Shown here: positions 25,782-34,809 of the stretch, piece by piece | How positions within the stretch are numbered: the first letter of the stretch is position 1 | Layout of the letters: every line of letters begins with the position of its first letter | Source of the DNA: CAIWHR01 sp963786625 | GTDB taxonomy: Bacteria; Pseudomonadota; Gammaproteobacteria; Burkholderiales; Casimicrobiaceae | DNA length: 64,000 nucleotides | Direction: 5' to 3' | Assembly: GCA_963786625.1 (NCBI GenBank) | Contig: CAWAZS010000014.1 | Location: forward strand, 744,001 to 808,000 | The notes under the pieces: generated by a model | Seen by the model: only the letters and a program-made list of their open reading frames with translations | Told to the model about the DNA's origin: nothing | Database searches by the model: none | Made by a program: the position numbers and the translations under genes

Positions 25782-25804
25782 GGTATTGTGGTACTGTAAT
25801 ACCA
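25782..25804. promoter_or_regulatory. Triple GGTATT-type repeat with inverted copy before had
   Basis: GGTATT, GGTACT and an inverted AATACC lie in a row, forming the inverted repeat TGGTA-N6-TACCA at 25789-25804. The position just downstream of the expected transcription start fits a repressor operator. No regulator gene is adjacent, so the partner is unknown. Confidence 0.45.
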
Positions 25805-25891
25805 GAATAGGCCGGAGCACCCCGGCCGTCAAGTGCCGGCGGGAGCTGCCGCAGCTCCGCCAAGCGGCGCACGCGAGGAGAAGGGACACCG

Positions 25892-26962
25892 ATGAGCATC
25901 GAAGCCCACCGCTGGCTGATGACGGCGCCCAAGGCGCCGCTCGAGCGCGCCGCGTTCCGCGCGGAGCCCGCGGCCGGCGAGGTCGCCGTGGCCGTCGCCG
26001 GCTGCGGCGTGTGCCACACCGACCTTGGCTACTATTACGACGGCGTGCGCACCAATGCGCCGCTGCCGCTCGCGCTAGGCCACGAGATCAGCGGCCACGT
26101 GGTCGCGGCCGGCGCCGGCGCCGAGGGCTGGCTGGGCAAGGCGGTCATCATCCCCGCCGTCCTGCCGTGCGGCGAATGCGATCTGTGCCGCCGCGGCCTG
26201 GCGCCGATCTGCCGCGGCCAGAAGATGCCGGGCAACGACGTCCAGGGTGGATTCGCCACGCACGTGGTCGTTCCGGGGCGCGGGCTGTGCGCGGTCGACG
26301 AAGCGCGGCTGGCGCGCGCCGGTCTCACGCTCGCCGAGGTCTCGATCGTCGCCGACGCGCTGACCACGCCCTACCAGGCGGTGCGCCGCGCCGGCGTCGC
26401 GCCGGGCGCGCTGGCCGTCGTGGTCGGGGCCGGCGGGGTCGGCGGTTACTGCGTGCAGATCGCCCGCGCGCTCGGCGCCAAGGTCGTCGCAATCGACGTC
26501 GACGATGCGAAGCTCGAGGCGATCTCGCACCACGGCGCCGCGCTGACGTTGAATGCCCGCGCGCAGGACGGCAAGGCGATGAAGGCCGCGATCGGCGCGT
26601 TCGCCAAGCAGAACGGGCTGCGCTCGACCGAGTGGATCATCTTCGAGTGCTCGGGGACAGCCGCCGGACAGCTCACCGCCTACGGTCTGCTCGTGCACGG
26701 TGCCACGCTCTCCGTCGTCGGGTTCACGATGGACAAGGTCGAAGTCCGGCTCTCCAACCTGATGGCGTTCGACGCGCGCGCGATCGGCAACTGGGGCTGC
26801 CCGCCCGAGCTCTATCCGGCGGCGCTCGACCTCGTGCTCGACGGCAAGGTCGCGATCAAGCCGTTCGTCGAGACCCATCCGCTCGACGACATCAACCGCG
26901 TGTTCGCCGCCGTGCACGACCATGCGATCAAGAAGCGCGCGGTGCTCGTCCCCGCCTCCTGA
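25892..26962 (+). CDS. had: 6-hydroxycyclohex-1-ene-1-carbonyl-CoA dehydrogenase
   Basis: This zinc-type alcohol dehydrogenase has 356 residues: CGVCHTDLGYYYDGVR (catalytic zinc), LGHEISG, the structural-zinc cysteines CGECDLCRRGLAPIC and the NAD loop VVVGAGGVGGYCVQIA. The long YYYDGVRTN segment and gene order identify Had of the Thauera-type pathway, which oxidises the 6-hydroxy intermediate to 6-oxocyclohex-1-ene-1-carbonyl-CoA with NAD+. It is the first gene of the bcr operon, 11 bases before oah. The gene is intact. Confidence 0.92.
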   Translation: MSIEAHRWLMTAPKAPLERAAFRAEPAAGEVAVAVAGCGVCHTDLGYYYDGVRTNAPLPLALGHEISGHVVAAGAGAEGWLGKAVIIPAVLPCGECDLCRRGLAPICRGQKMPGNDVQGGFATHVVVPGRGLCAVDEARLARAGLTLAEVSIVADALTTPYQAVRRAGVAPGALAVVVGAGGVGGYCVQIARALGAKVVAIDVDDAKLEAISHHGAALTLNARAQDGKAMKAAIGAFAKQNGLRSTEWIIFECSGTAAGQLTAYGLLVHGATLSVVGFTMDKVEVRLSNLMAFDARAIGNWGCPPELYPAALDLVLDGKVAIKPFVETHPLDDINRVFAAVHDHAIKKRAVLVPAS

Positions 26963-26973
26963 GGAAACCCCGA

Positions 26974-28101
26974 ATGAATGCTCCCGACGCCCTCGACCCC
27001 GTGCGCGACTTCAAGAACCACGATCTCGTCGCCGACATCGCCAAGCCCGGAGTCCGCTACGAGAAGCGGCCGGCGAAGACCCCGGACGGCAAGACCGTCG
27101 CCGGCCTCTACAACGCGTGGATCACGCTGGACAATCCGGGGCAGTTCAACTCGTACACGACCGACATGGTGAAGGGCGTGATCCTCGCGTTCCGCGCGGC
27201 GACCAACGCCAGGGACGTCAACTGCGTCGTGTTCACCGGCGCCGGCGACAAGGCGTTCTGCACCGGCGGCAACACCAAGGAATACGCCGAGTACTACGCC
27301 GGCCAGCCGCAGGAATACCGGCAGTACATGCGCCTGTTCAACGACATGGTCAGCGCGATCCTCGCCTGCGACAAGCCGGTGATCTGCCGCGTCAACGGGA
27401 TGCGCATCGGCGGCGGCCAGGAGATCGGCATGGCCTGCGACTTCTCGGTGGCGCAGGACCTCGCGCGCTTCGGCCAGGCCGGTCCCAAGCACGGCTCGGC
27501 GCCGATCGGCGGGGCGACCGATTTCCTGCCGCTGATGTCGGGCAGCGAGCGCGCGATGGCCGCGTGCGTGCTGTGCGAGCCGTTCTCCGCGCACAAGGCG
27601 TACTGGATGGGCGTCCTCACCGACGTCGTGCCGGCGCTCAAGGTCGACGGCCAGTGGGTCGCCAATCCGCTCGTCGAGACGCAGCGGATGACCGACGCCT
27701 ACGGGCGCTTCGTGTTCGGCGAGCCGAAGACCGGCGACGCGCTCAAGGAAGGCAAGGCGCTGCTCGCGCGCGGCACGGTCGATCTGTCGCTGCTCGACGC
27801 GAAGGTCGACGAGCTCTGCGCGAAGATGCTGCTGACGTTCCCCGACTGCACGACCAAGACGCTCGAGGAGCTGCGCAAGCCCAAGCTCGAGGCGTGGAAC
27901 CGCAACAAGGAAGACTCCCGCGCGTGGCTCGCGCTCAACATGATGACCGAGGCGCGATCCGGATTCACCGCGTTCAACGAAGGCACCAAGGAAGATCGCG
28001 AAGTGGACTTCGTGCTGCTGCGCCAGAAGCTCGCGGCCGGCGAGAGCTGGGTGGGTCCGCTGCACGATTCGATCCAGCCGAAGAACAAGGGCAAGAGGTA
28101 G
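26974..28101 (+). CDS. oah: 6-oxocyclohex-1-ene-1-carbonyl-CoA hydrolase (ring opening)
   Basis: A crotonase-superfamily protein of 375 residues, longer than ordinary hydratases, as known for Oah/BamA. It carries FCTGGNTKEYAEYYAG, NGMRIGGGQEIGMACDF and GPKHGSAPIGGATDFLP, typical of the family. Oah adds water to the ring enone and hydrolyses the C-C bond to give 3-hydroxypimelyl-CoA. BamA-type genes are the usual marker for anaerobic aromatic degraders. It lies between had and dch, and the gene is intact. Confidence 0.95.
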   Translation: MNAPDALDPVRDFKNHDLVADIAKPGVRYEKRPAKTPDGKTVAGLYNAWITLDNPGQFNSYTTDMVKGVILAFRAATNARDVNCVVFTGAGDKAFCTGGNTKEYAEYYAGQPQEYRQYMRLFNDMVSAILACDKPVICRVNGMRIGGGQEIGMACDFSVAQDLARFGQAGPKHGSAPIGGATDFLPLMSGSERAMAACVLCEPFSAHKAYWMGVLTDVVPALKVDGQWVANPLVETQRMTDAYGRFVFGEPKTGDALKEGKALLARGTVDLSLLDAKVDELCAKMLLTFPDCTTKTLEELRKPKLEAWNRNKEDSRAWLALNMMTEARSGFTAFNEGTKEDREVDFVLLRQKLAAGESWVGPLHDSIQPKNKGKR

Positions 28102-28104
28102 CGC

Positions 28105-28884
28105 GTGGCCGAAGCGTCGCCACTGACCGATCGGATCGAGGGCGAAGGCGAGGGCGCGCTGCTGCGCCTGACGCTCGCGCGGCCGAAGGCCAACATCATC
28201 GACGCCGCGATGATCGCGGCGCTGCACGGGGCCTTCGTCGCGTATCGCGGGCATCCGGGTCTGCGCGGCGTGCTGCTCGGCGCCGAGGGGCCGAATTTCA
28301 GCTTCGGCGCGAGCGTCGAGGAGCATCTGCCCGACCAGTGCGCCGCGATGCTCGCTTCGCTGCACGCGCTGATCCTGGCGATGGTCGAGTTTCCGGTGCC
28401 GATCCTGGTCGCGGTCCGCGGCCAGTGTCTGGGCGGCGGGCTGGAGGTGGCGCTCGCGGGCAGCCCGATCTTCGCGGCCCCGGACGCGCAGCTCGGCCAG
28501 CCGGAGATGAAGCTCGGCGTCTTCGCCCCGGCTGCTTCGTGCCTCCTGCCGTACCGGGTCGGGCAATCCACCGCCGAGGATCTGCTCTTCTCCGGCCGCT
28601 CGGTGAGCGGCGAGGAGGCGAAGGCGATGGGCCTCGTCGAATTCGTCGCCGCCGATCCGGACGTCGCGGCCCTCGCGTACTTCGAACGCCACCTGGCGAA
28701 CAAGAGCGCCGCCTCGCTCGCCTGCGCGGTGGCAGCGGCGCGCGGCGCCATGGTCCACGACCTGCGGCGCCGGCTGGGGGAGGTCGAGCGCCTGTACATC
28801 GACCGGCTGATGCAGACGCGCGACGCCAACGAAGGCCTGGTCGCGTTTCTCGCCAAACGCAAACCGCACTGGGAGCACCGCTGA
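28105..28884 (+). CDS. dch: Cyclohexa-1,5-diene-1-carbonyl-CoA hydratase
   Basis: GTG start four bases after the oah stop. This enoyl-CoA hydratase-like protein (259 residues) has FSFGASVEEHLPDQ and VRGQCLGGGLEVALA (oxyanion loop), as in Dch of Thauera and Azoarcus. It hydrates the dienoyl-CoA made by benzoyl-CoA reductase to 6-hydroxycyclohex-1-ene-1-carbonyl-CoA. The stop TGA overlaps the bcrC ATG (TGATG), so hydratase and reductase are coupled in translation. The gene is intact. Confidence 0.92.
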   Translation: MAEASPLTDRIEGEGEGALLRLTLARPKANIIDAAMIAALHGAFVAYRGHPGLRGVLLGAEGPNFSFGASVEEHLPDQCAAMLASLHALILAMVEFPVPILVAVRGQCLGGGLEVALAGSPIFAAPDAQLGQPEMKLGVFAPAASCLLPYRVGQSTAEDLLFSGRSVSGEEAKAMGLVEFVAADPDVAALAYFERHLANKSAASLACAVAAARGAMVHDLRRRLGEVERLYIDRLMQTRDANEGLVAFLAKRKPHWEHR

Positions 28885-30062
28885 TGTCCGCGATTTCGCC
28901 CGTCGTCCCGATCGTCGAGCGCTGCCAGGCGCTGTTCGACGACCTCGATCTCAACAGCGTCAAGGAGTGGAAGGCGAAGGTGCCGGGCCGCAAGGCAATC
29001 GGCTACCTGCCGGTGTACGTGCCGCGCGAGCTCGTCCATGCGGCGGGAATGCTCTCCGTCGGGATTCTCGGCGGCGGCGACCAGCTCGAGGTGATCCAGG
29101 GCGACGCCTACTACCAGAGCTACATCTGCCGGATTCCGCGCTCGACGATCGAGCTCGGGCTGACCGGCCGTCTCGACTGCCTCGACGGCGTGCTGTTTCC
29201 GTCGATCTGCGACGTGATCCGCAATCTCTCCGGCATGTGGCAGCTGCTGTTCAAGGACAAGTACGTGCGGTACTTCGACGTGCCGCAGAACTACGTGGAT
29301 TCGATCGGGGGAACCTTCTACATCCAGGAGCTCGAGGTCCTGCGCGAGGACCTCGGGAAGCTCGCCGGCGCGCCGATCACCGACGCCGCGCTCAACGCGT
29401 CGATCCGCGTGTTCAACGACAACCGCGCCGCGGTCCGCGACCTGTACGCGTACCGCGCCGCGAAGCCCTGGCAGGCGCCGACCTCCGAGGTCTACCTGCT
29501 GCTGCGCGCCGGGATGGTGCTGCCGCCCGAGGAGCACACGCAACTGGTCCGCGACTACCTCGCGGCCGCCGACGCGGTCGCGCGGCCGAAGCGCGACAAC
29601 GCGCGCGTCGTGCTGACCGGCGCGTTCTGCGAGCAGCCGCCGCTCGCGCTGATCAAGTCGATCGAGATGTCGGGCTGCTACATCGTCGACGACGACTTCA
29701 TGCTGGTGACGCGCTGGCTGCTCGACGACGTTCCGACGGATCGCAACCCGCTCGACGAGCTGTCGAAGGCCTTCCTGCACCGCTCGGCGACCACCGCGGC
29801 GAAGTACGAGACGACGCGCGAGGAAAAGGGCGTGTTCCTGCTGAAGCAGGTCAAGACCCGCGCCGCCGAGGGCGTGATCTTCGCCGCGCCGTCGTTCTGC
29901 GATCCGGCGCTGCTCGAGCGGCCGATGCTGCAGGACGTGCTGGGCAAGCACGGCGTGCCGCACACCGCGTTCAAGTACGCCGAGAACACCGGCCAGATGG
30001 CGCCGATCCGCGAGCAGGCCGGCACCTTCGCCGATTCGATCAAGCTCTGGAGCGCCGCATGA
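28884..30062 (+). CDS. bcrC: Benzoyl-CoA reductase, subunit C
   Basis: This 392-residue protein belongs to the HgdB/BcrBC family of the 2-hydroxyacyl-CoA dehydratase-like electron acceptors. Cysteines in YICRIPRSTIELG and FPSICDVIRNLSGMW are candidates for the ligands of the active-site Fe-S clusters shared by BcrB and BcrC. Together they form the module that accepts low-potential electrons from BcrA/BcrD and reduces the aromatic ring of benzoyl-CoA. The stop overlaps the bcrB start (ATGA). The gene is intact. Confidence 0.93.
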   Translation: MSAISPVVPIVERCQALFDDLDLNSVKEWKAKVPGRKAIGYLPVYVPRELVHAAGMLSVGILGGGDQLEVIQGDAYYQSYICRIPRSTIELGLTGRLDCLDGVLFPSICDVIRNLSGMWQLLFKDKYVRYFDVPQNYVDSIGGTFYIQELEVLREDLGKLAGAPITDAALNASIRVFNDNRAAVRDLYAYRAAKPWQAPTSEVYLLLRAGMVLPPEEHTQLVRDYLAAADAVARPKRDNARVVLTGAFCEQPPLALIKSIEMSGCYIVDDDFMLVTRWLLDDVPTDRNPLDELSKAFLHRSATTAAKYETTREEKGVFLLKQVKTRAAEGVIFAAPSFCDPALLERPMLQDVLGKHGVPHTAFKYAENTGQMAPIREQAGTFADSIKLWSAA

Positions 30063-31378
30063 CCACCACCGCCGCAATGCCCGCCAGCGCCAAGAAGCCG
30101 CAGAACGTCCAGAAGGAGGACGCGATGTGGCTGCAGAAGGAAATGATCAACAGCAACTACCACGACCTCGCGACTGCGCACCAGGCGGGGCGCAAGGTGT
30201 CGGCGACGTTCGTGCCGGGCAACCTCAACGAGCTCCTGATGTGCTTCGACTTCGCGCGCAGCCTGCCCGAGACCAACGCGCTGCAGAACGGCCTGCGCAA
30301 GAAGTCCGGCAAGATGATCATGGACGCCGAGCGCGACGGCCAGTCGGAGGACGTCTGCACGTACGTGAAGGCCGACCTCGGGATGATGATGGGCGGCGAG
30401 ATCGGTCCCACGGGCGAAGTCCTGCCGAAGCCCGACATCCTGCTGCTCTCCTACACCGGCTGCTTCACGTTCATGAAGTGGTTCGAGCTGATCCGCCACA
30501 AGTACGGCTGCGAGACCGTGATGCTGCACGTCCCCTACCAGGGCGAGGGCAAGATCGCGCCGAACATGCGCGAGTACGTGGTCAAGCAGCTGAAGGAGAC
30601 CGTCATTCCGACGCTCGAGCGCATCTCCGGCGTCAAGTTCGACATCGACCGGCTGCGCCAGTACATGCGCGAGTCGCAGAAGGCGGAGGAGGATCTCGTC
30701 GCCGTGCTGCAGTCGGCGAAGAACCGTCCGTCGCCGATCGACGGCTATTTCGGCGCCGTCTACTACATCGGGCCGATCTTCACGGCGTTTCGCGGCATGC
30801 CCGAGGCGACCGAGTACTACCGCGTGCTGCGCAGGGAGATCGAGCAGCGGGTGCGCGAAGGCAAGGGTCCGGTCACGCCCGACGGCGAGATGGGCGAGGA
30901 GAAGTACCGGCTGGTCGTCGAGGGTCCGCCCAACTGGACCAGCTTCCGCGACTTCTGGAAGATGTTCTACGACGAGGGCGCGGTCGTCGTCGCGTCGACG
31001 TACTCGAAGGTGGGCGGCGTCTACGACTTCGGCTTCCGCCACGATCCCGACCATCCGATCGAGTCGCTCGCCGACTACTGCCTCGGCTGCTACACCAACC
31101 TCAACCTGCCGTCGCGCGTCGACATGATCTGCAAGTACATCGACGAGTACCAGGCGGACGGGCTGCTGATCAACTCGATCAAGAGCTGCAACAGCTTCTC
31201 GGCGGGGCAGCTCCTGATCCTGCGCGAAGTGGAGAAGCGCACCGGCAAGCCGGCCGCGTTCATCGAGACCGACCTGGTCGACCCGCGCTACTTTTCGGCG
31301 GCCAACGTCAAGAACCGGCTGGAGAGCTATTTCCAGATGGTCAAGGCGAAGCGCGTCGCTGCGGGCGCCGCTCACTGA
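30059..31378 (+). CDS. bcrB: Benzoyl-CoA reductase, subunit B
   Basis: This 439-residue paralogue of BcrC has LLSYTGCFTFMKWFELI, YCLGCYTNLNLPSR and SIKSCNSFSAGQLLI, whose cysteines are the likely Fe-S ligands. It starts at an ATG that overlaps the bcrC stop. BcrB and BcrC form the ring-reducing half of the enzyme. The gene is intact and is followed by a hairpin-rich gap before bcrA. Confidence 0.93.
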   Translation: MTTTAAMPASAKKPQNVQKEDAMWLQKEMINSNYHDLATAHQAGRKVSATFVPGNLNELLMCFDFARSLPETNALQNGLRKKSGKMIMDAERDGQSEDVCTYVKADLGMMMGGEIGPTGEVLPKPDILLLSYTGCFTFMKWFELIRHKYGCETVMLHVPYQGEGKIAPNMREYVVKQLKETVIPTLERISGVKFDIDRLRQYMRESQKAEEDLVAVLQSAKNRPSPIDGYFGAVYYIGPIFTAFRGMPEATEYYRVLRREIEQRVREGKGPVTPDGEMGEEKYRLVVEGPPNWTSFRDFWKMFYDEGAVVVASTYSKVGGVYDFGFRHDPDHPIESLADYCLGCYTNLNLPSRVDMICKYIDEYQADGLLINSIKSCNSFSAGQLLILREVEKRTGKPAAFIETDLVDPRYFSAANVKNRLESYFQMVKAKRVAAGAAH

Positions 31379-31384
31379 GATGAC

Positions 31385-31460
31385 TGCCCCCGAAGCTCGC
31401 TTCGCTCGCCTCCCCCCGAGGGGGCGCTCAGCGCCCTTCGGGCGGCCGTGCGGGCGCTGA
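31385..31460. repeat. Hairpin-rich intergenic element between bcrB and bcrA
   Basis: CGAAGCTCGCTTCG (31391-31404) and GGGCGCTCAGCGCCC (31422-31436) are strong hairpins within 95 bases, with CCCCCGAGGGGG between them. It is the only large gap in an otherwise overlapping operon. A role in mRNA processing or in setting the BcrCB to BcrAD ratio is possible. Confidence 0.55.
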
Positions 31461-31473
31461 GAGGAGAACCACC

Positions 31474-32815
31474 ATGCGTTGTTTCATCGGCATCGATCTC
31501 GGGTCCACGACCACCAAGGCGGTGGTCATGGACGAGAACCAGAACGTGCTCGGGCGCGGCATCACCAACTCGCGCTCGAACTACGACACCGCGGCGGCGA
31601 TCGCGAAGCAGGAGGCGCTGGTCAACGGCCGCTTCTTCCTGTTCCGGCAGGCGCTGGGGAAGACCGGTGCGCTCAACGGCGCGCTCGACGGCTTCCTCGG
31701 CCAGCTCGAGCGCGACTTCCGCTCGGAGCAGTACCTGGAGCAGCTCGGCGATCTCGAACAGACCTGCCAGCGCAGCCTCGCCACCGCCAAGTTCGGCGAC
31801 GCGACGAAGGCGGTCGGCGAGGCGCTCACCGAGGTGTTCAGGCGGCTGACCGCGGAGGCGCCGACGCTGTTCGCGCCCGGCGCCAAGCGCAAGTCCGACT
31901 TCTTCCGCGACATCGCCGGGAAGCCAGTACCTCGCGACGGGAGAGGCGGTGGCCAAGGAGGCCGGCATCCGCTACGACTTCCTGTTGAATTTGTTCGACC
32001 GCTCGATCATCGAGGTCGAGAACCGCGTCTACGGCGACTCGATCAAGCGGCACCTGCTCGCGGCGCTCGAGCGCACCTTCGTCGAGCTGCCCGACACCGC
32101 CGGTCGCCGCAACCAGGTCGAAGCCCCGATCAAGGGCATCCTCGACACCGACATGGAGGAGACGTACATCGTCGGCACCGGCTATGGCCGGGCGCGGCTG
32201 CCGTTCTCCAAGGAGCACGTCCGCTCCGAGATCCTCTGCCACGGGCTGGGCGCGCACGTGATGTATCCGGCGACGGCGACGGTGCTCGACATCGGCGGGC
32301 AGGACACCAAGGCGATCCAGGTCGATCCGAACGGCATCGTCGAGAGCTTCCAGATGAACGACCGCTGCGCCGCGGGCTGCGGGCGCTACCTCGGCTACAT
32401 CGCCGACGAGATGAACATGGGCCTGCACGAGCTGGGGCCGATGGCGATGAAATCGACCAAGACCATCCGCATCAACTCGACCTGCACGGTGTTCGCCGGC
32501 GCGGAGCTCCGCGACCGGCTGTCGCTGGGGGACAAGCGCGAGGACATCATGGCGGGGCTGCACCGCGCGATCATCCTGCGCGCGATGTCGATCCTCGCCC
32601 GCTCGGGCGGCATCCGCAACGAGTTCACGTTCACCGGCGGCGTCGCCAAGAACGAGGCGGCGGTGAAGGCGCTGAAGGACCTGGTCCGCGAGAACTACGG
32701 CGACCTGACGCTCAACATCAATCCCGACTCGATCTACACCGGGGCGCTCGGCGGCGCGACCTTCGCGTGGCGCGCGGTGGTGGAAGAAGGCAAGACCGCG
32801 GAGGCACGGACGTGA
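31474..32815 (+). CDS. bcrA: Benzoyl-CoA reductase, ATPase subunit A, one frameshift
   Basis: This is an ASKHA-fold activase. The first frame gives the phosphate loop IGIDLGSTTTKAVVMD. Near 31920 the frame changes, and SQYLATGEAVAKEAGI continues in the other frame with DIGGQDTKAIQVD, NDRCAAGCGRYLGY (cluster cysteine) and INSTCTVFAGAE (second cysteine). GAGGAGAA precedes the ATG. Corrected length is about 447 residues. BcrA and BcrD share one [4Fe-4S] cluster and hydrolyse ATP to drive electrons from ferredoxin to BcrBC. A true break would kill the pathway; given intact neighbours I read it as a sequence error. Confidence 0.9.
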
Positions 32816-33661
32816 TGCACTGCCATTCACACGATCGGCATCGACATCGGCTCGGGCGCCGTCAAGACGACGCTCTTCCGCTCGGACGGCGACCGGCACG
32901 AGTGGCTCGCGAAGCGCTGCGAGCGCATCCGCCGGCGCGACCCGATGCAGCTCGCGCAGGAGGGCTTCGACGGCGTGCTCGCGGACGCGGGGCTGACGAA
33001 GGCCGACATCGAGTACACGGCGACCACCGGGGAAGGCGAGAACGTCAAGTTCGCCACCGGCCACTTCTACTCGATGACCACGCACGCGCGCGGCGGCGTC
33101 TTCCTGCACCCCGGCGTGAAGGCGGTCGTCGACATCGGCGCGCTGAACGGCCGCGCGATCTACGTCGACGAGCGCGGCAAGGTGCTCTCGTACAAGATGA
33201 CGAGCCAGTGCGCGTCGGGATCCGGCCAGTTCCTCGAGAACATCGCCCGCTACCTCGGCGTCGCGGTCGAGGAGATCGGCGCGCTGTCGAAGACCTCGCA
33301 GAACCCGGAGAAGTGCAGCTCCATCTGCGCGGTGCTCGCCGAGACCGACGTGATCAACATGGTGTCGCGCGGCATCGCGACGCCGGACATCCTCAAGGGC
33401 ATCCACCTGTCGATGGCCTCGCGCATCGTCAAGCTGCTGAAGGTCACCGGGATCAAGGACGGCACCGCGCTCATCACCGGCGGCCTGGCGCTCGACGAGG
33501 GTCTGCTCGCGGGGATCCAGGAGGAGATGGTCAACGAGAAGGTCAACGTGACCGCGGTGAGCCATCCCGATTCGATCTACGCGGGAGCGATCGGCGCGGC
33601 GCTCTGGGGCGCCTTCCGGCACGGTAAACTGCGCGAGCTGGAAGAGCGCGCCGCGGCCTAG
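32815..33661 (+). CDS. bcrD: Benzoyl-CoA reductase, ATPase subunit D, frame error at the start
   Basis: The ATG overlaps the bcrA stop (TGATG) but leads into the wrong frame. The true protein (TIGIDIGSGAVKTTLF onward) is read one base later. The interval of 847 bases is one more than a multiple of three, so one extra base, probably in CATTCACACG near 32826, explains it. Other motifs are DIGALNGRAIYVDERG, SQCASGSGQFLEN (cluster cysteine) and KCSSICAVLAETD. Corrected length is 281 residues, as usual for BcrD. It pairs with BcrA in the ATP-hydrolysing activase half. Confidence 0.9.
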
Positions 33662-33708
33662 ACCGGCTTCGGCATTTGGCGGTGGCTTATACGAACTGAG
33701 GACCACTC

Positions 33709-33954
33709 ATGGCACTGCTCATCAACGAGAACTGCACGGCCTGCGATGCGTGCAAGCCCGCGTGTCCCAACGAGGCGATCAGCGTCGGCGACCCGATGTA
33801 CGTGATCGATCCGCTGCGCTGCACCGAGTGCGTCGGCGCCGAGGACGAGCCGCAATGCAAGCTCGTCTGCCCGGCCGACTGCATCGTGCCGAATCCGGAC
33901 TTCAACGAGACGCCCGAAGAGCTGATGGCGAAGTACGAGTCGCTGCACGGCTGA
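33709..33954 (+). CDS. fdx: 2[4Fe-4S] ferredoxin
   Basis: An 81-residue ferredoxin with two cluster motifs: CTACDACKPACP and, after an insertion, CTECVGAEDEPQCKLVCP. The expanded second motif is typical of the Alvin-type ferredoxins that feed benzoyl-CoA reductase in Thauera. It would accept electrons from KorAB and pass them to BcrAD. It stands 47 bases after bcrD. The gene is intact. Confidence 0.92.
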   Translation: MALLINENCTACDACKPACPNEAISVGDPMYVIDPLRCTECVGAEDEPQCKLVCPADCIVPNPDFNETPEELMAKYESLHG

Positions 33955-33960
33955 CCTGCG

Positions 33961-34338
33961 GTGACCGCCCCGGGGGCGTCGACGAGCGAGCGACGAGGCG
34001 GGCGCCTCGCGACGCGGCTGACCTACACGGCCATCGGCCTCGCGCTCGCCGCCATCGGCATCGGCTGGCACGGACAACCGCCGGACGCGGTGATCGTGGA
34101 AGCGATTCGCGCCCGCGCCGCAGCCCATGCGCAGGCAGCCATCACGCTGCACGAAGTCAGGCGCAACTGGGTCCACGAGATCTTCGGCACGTCCACGAGC
34201 CAGTTCATGGTCGCGGCGACGGTTGCGCCGCCCGAGGGTCCCCCGGTTACCCGTTGCTATGGCGTCGTGCCGGGGCTCGCGGGAACCGCGATTGCGTATG
34301 GCCCCTACGCTTCCTGGCGCTGCGACTACCCGGTCTGA
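33961..34338 (+). CDS. Small membrane-anchored protein of unknown function
   Basis: A GTG start seven bases after the ferredoxin stop gives 125 residues. One N-terminal transmembrane segment (TYTAIGLALAAIGIGWHG) precedes a short domain with ITLHEVRRNWVHEIFGTST and two cysteines near the end (RCYG, WRCDYPV). I recognise no family. The spacing suggests co-transcription with the bcr operon, but a separate role is equally possible. Confidence 0.5.
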   Translation: MTAPGASTSERRGGRLATRLTYTAIGLALAAIGIGWHGQPPDAVIVEAIRARAAAHAQAAITLHEVRRNWVHEIFGTSTSQFMVAATVAPPEGPPVTRCYGVVPGLAGTAIAYGPYASWRCDYPV

Positions 34339-34378
34339 TCGTAGGGGCCTGCGCGTCGAACGGGAGGAGGACAGGGAA

Positions 34379-34765
34379 ATGACGGTTCGCATCGTTCGCC
34401 TCGGCTCTGCGCGCTCTCCCGGCGAGGGTCTGCGCATCGGCACCGTTCGCCGACCGCCTCGCGGCGTTCCAAAGGCCGAGTACGCTGCGCAGGACTGGTA
34501 CGACGTCTGGTTCCCGAATCTTGCGCCAAGTCAGGAAGCGGTCACGCTGGCGCAGCGCGCGACGACGGATCGCGAATGGTCCGCTTTCGTGAAGAAGTAC
34601 CGGGCGGAGATGGCGACGGCCGACAACAGCAGAACGCTGGACCTCCTCGCGGCACTGTCGCGCCAGACCAATTTCTCGGTCGGGTGCTACTGCGCCGAGG
34701 AGTCCCGCTGCCATCGCTCGATCCTGCGAGCGCTGCTGACGGACAGAGGTGCGGACGTTCGCTGA
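34379..34765 (+). CDS. DUF488 family protein
   Basis: GGGAGGAGG at 34362-34370 precedes the ATG. The 128-residue protein reads as DUF488 (YeaO-like): VRIVRLGSARSPGEG at the start, WYDVWFPNLAPS, FVKKYRAEM and a late VGCYCAEESRCHRSILRALL, where the cysteines and the His-Arg lie in the conserved C-terminal motif. The function of the family is not established. It ends convergently with the subtilisin-like gene of the amine dehydrogenase cluster. The gene is intact. Confidence 0.75.
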   Translation: MTVRIVRLGSARSPGEGLRIGTVRRPPRGVPKAEYAAQDWYDVWFPNLAPSQEAVTLAQRATTDREWSAFVKKYRAEMATADNSRTLDLLAALSRQTNFSVGCYCAEESRCHRSILRALLTDRGADVR

Positions 34766-34809
34766 CGAGGGTGGTCGCGGGATCGGGACGGGCGTGGCTC
34801 GATCCGCCA

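Noticed and set aside
22832..25799. Long plus-strand open frames opposite korA and korB
   Set aside because: Antisense shadows; thiamine and Fe-S motifs are intact on the minus strand.
26922..30062. A plus-strand open frame of over 1000 codons across oah, dch and bcrC
   Set aside because: Arg/Gly-rich translation out of frame with well-conserved genes; a shadow of high GC content.
31474..32815. bcrA as a genuine pseudogene
   Set aside because: Both halves keep all ATPase and Fe-S motifs and every neighbouring subunit gene is intact; one indel among many in this window is more simply a sequence error.
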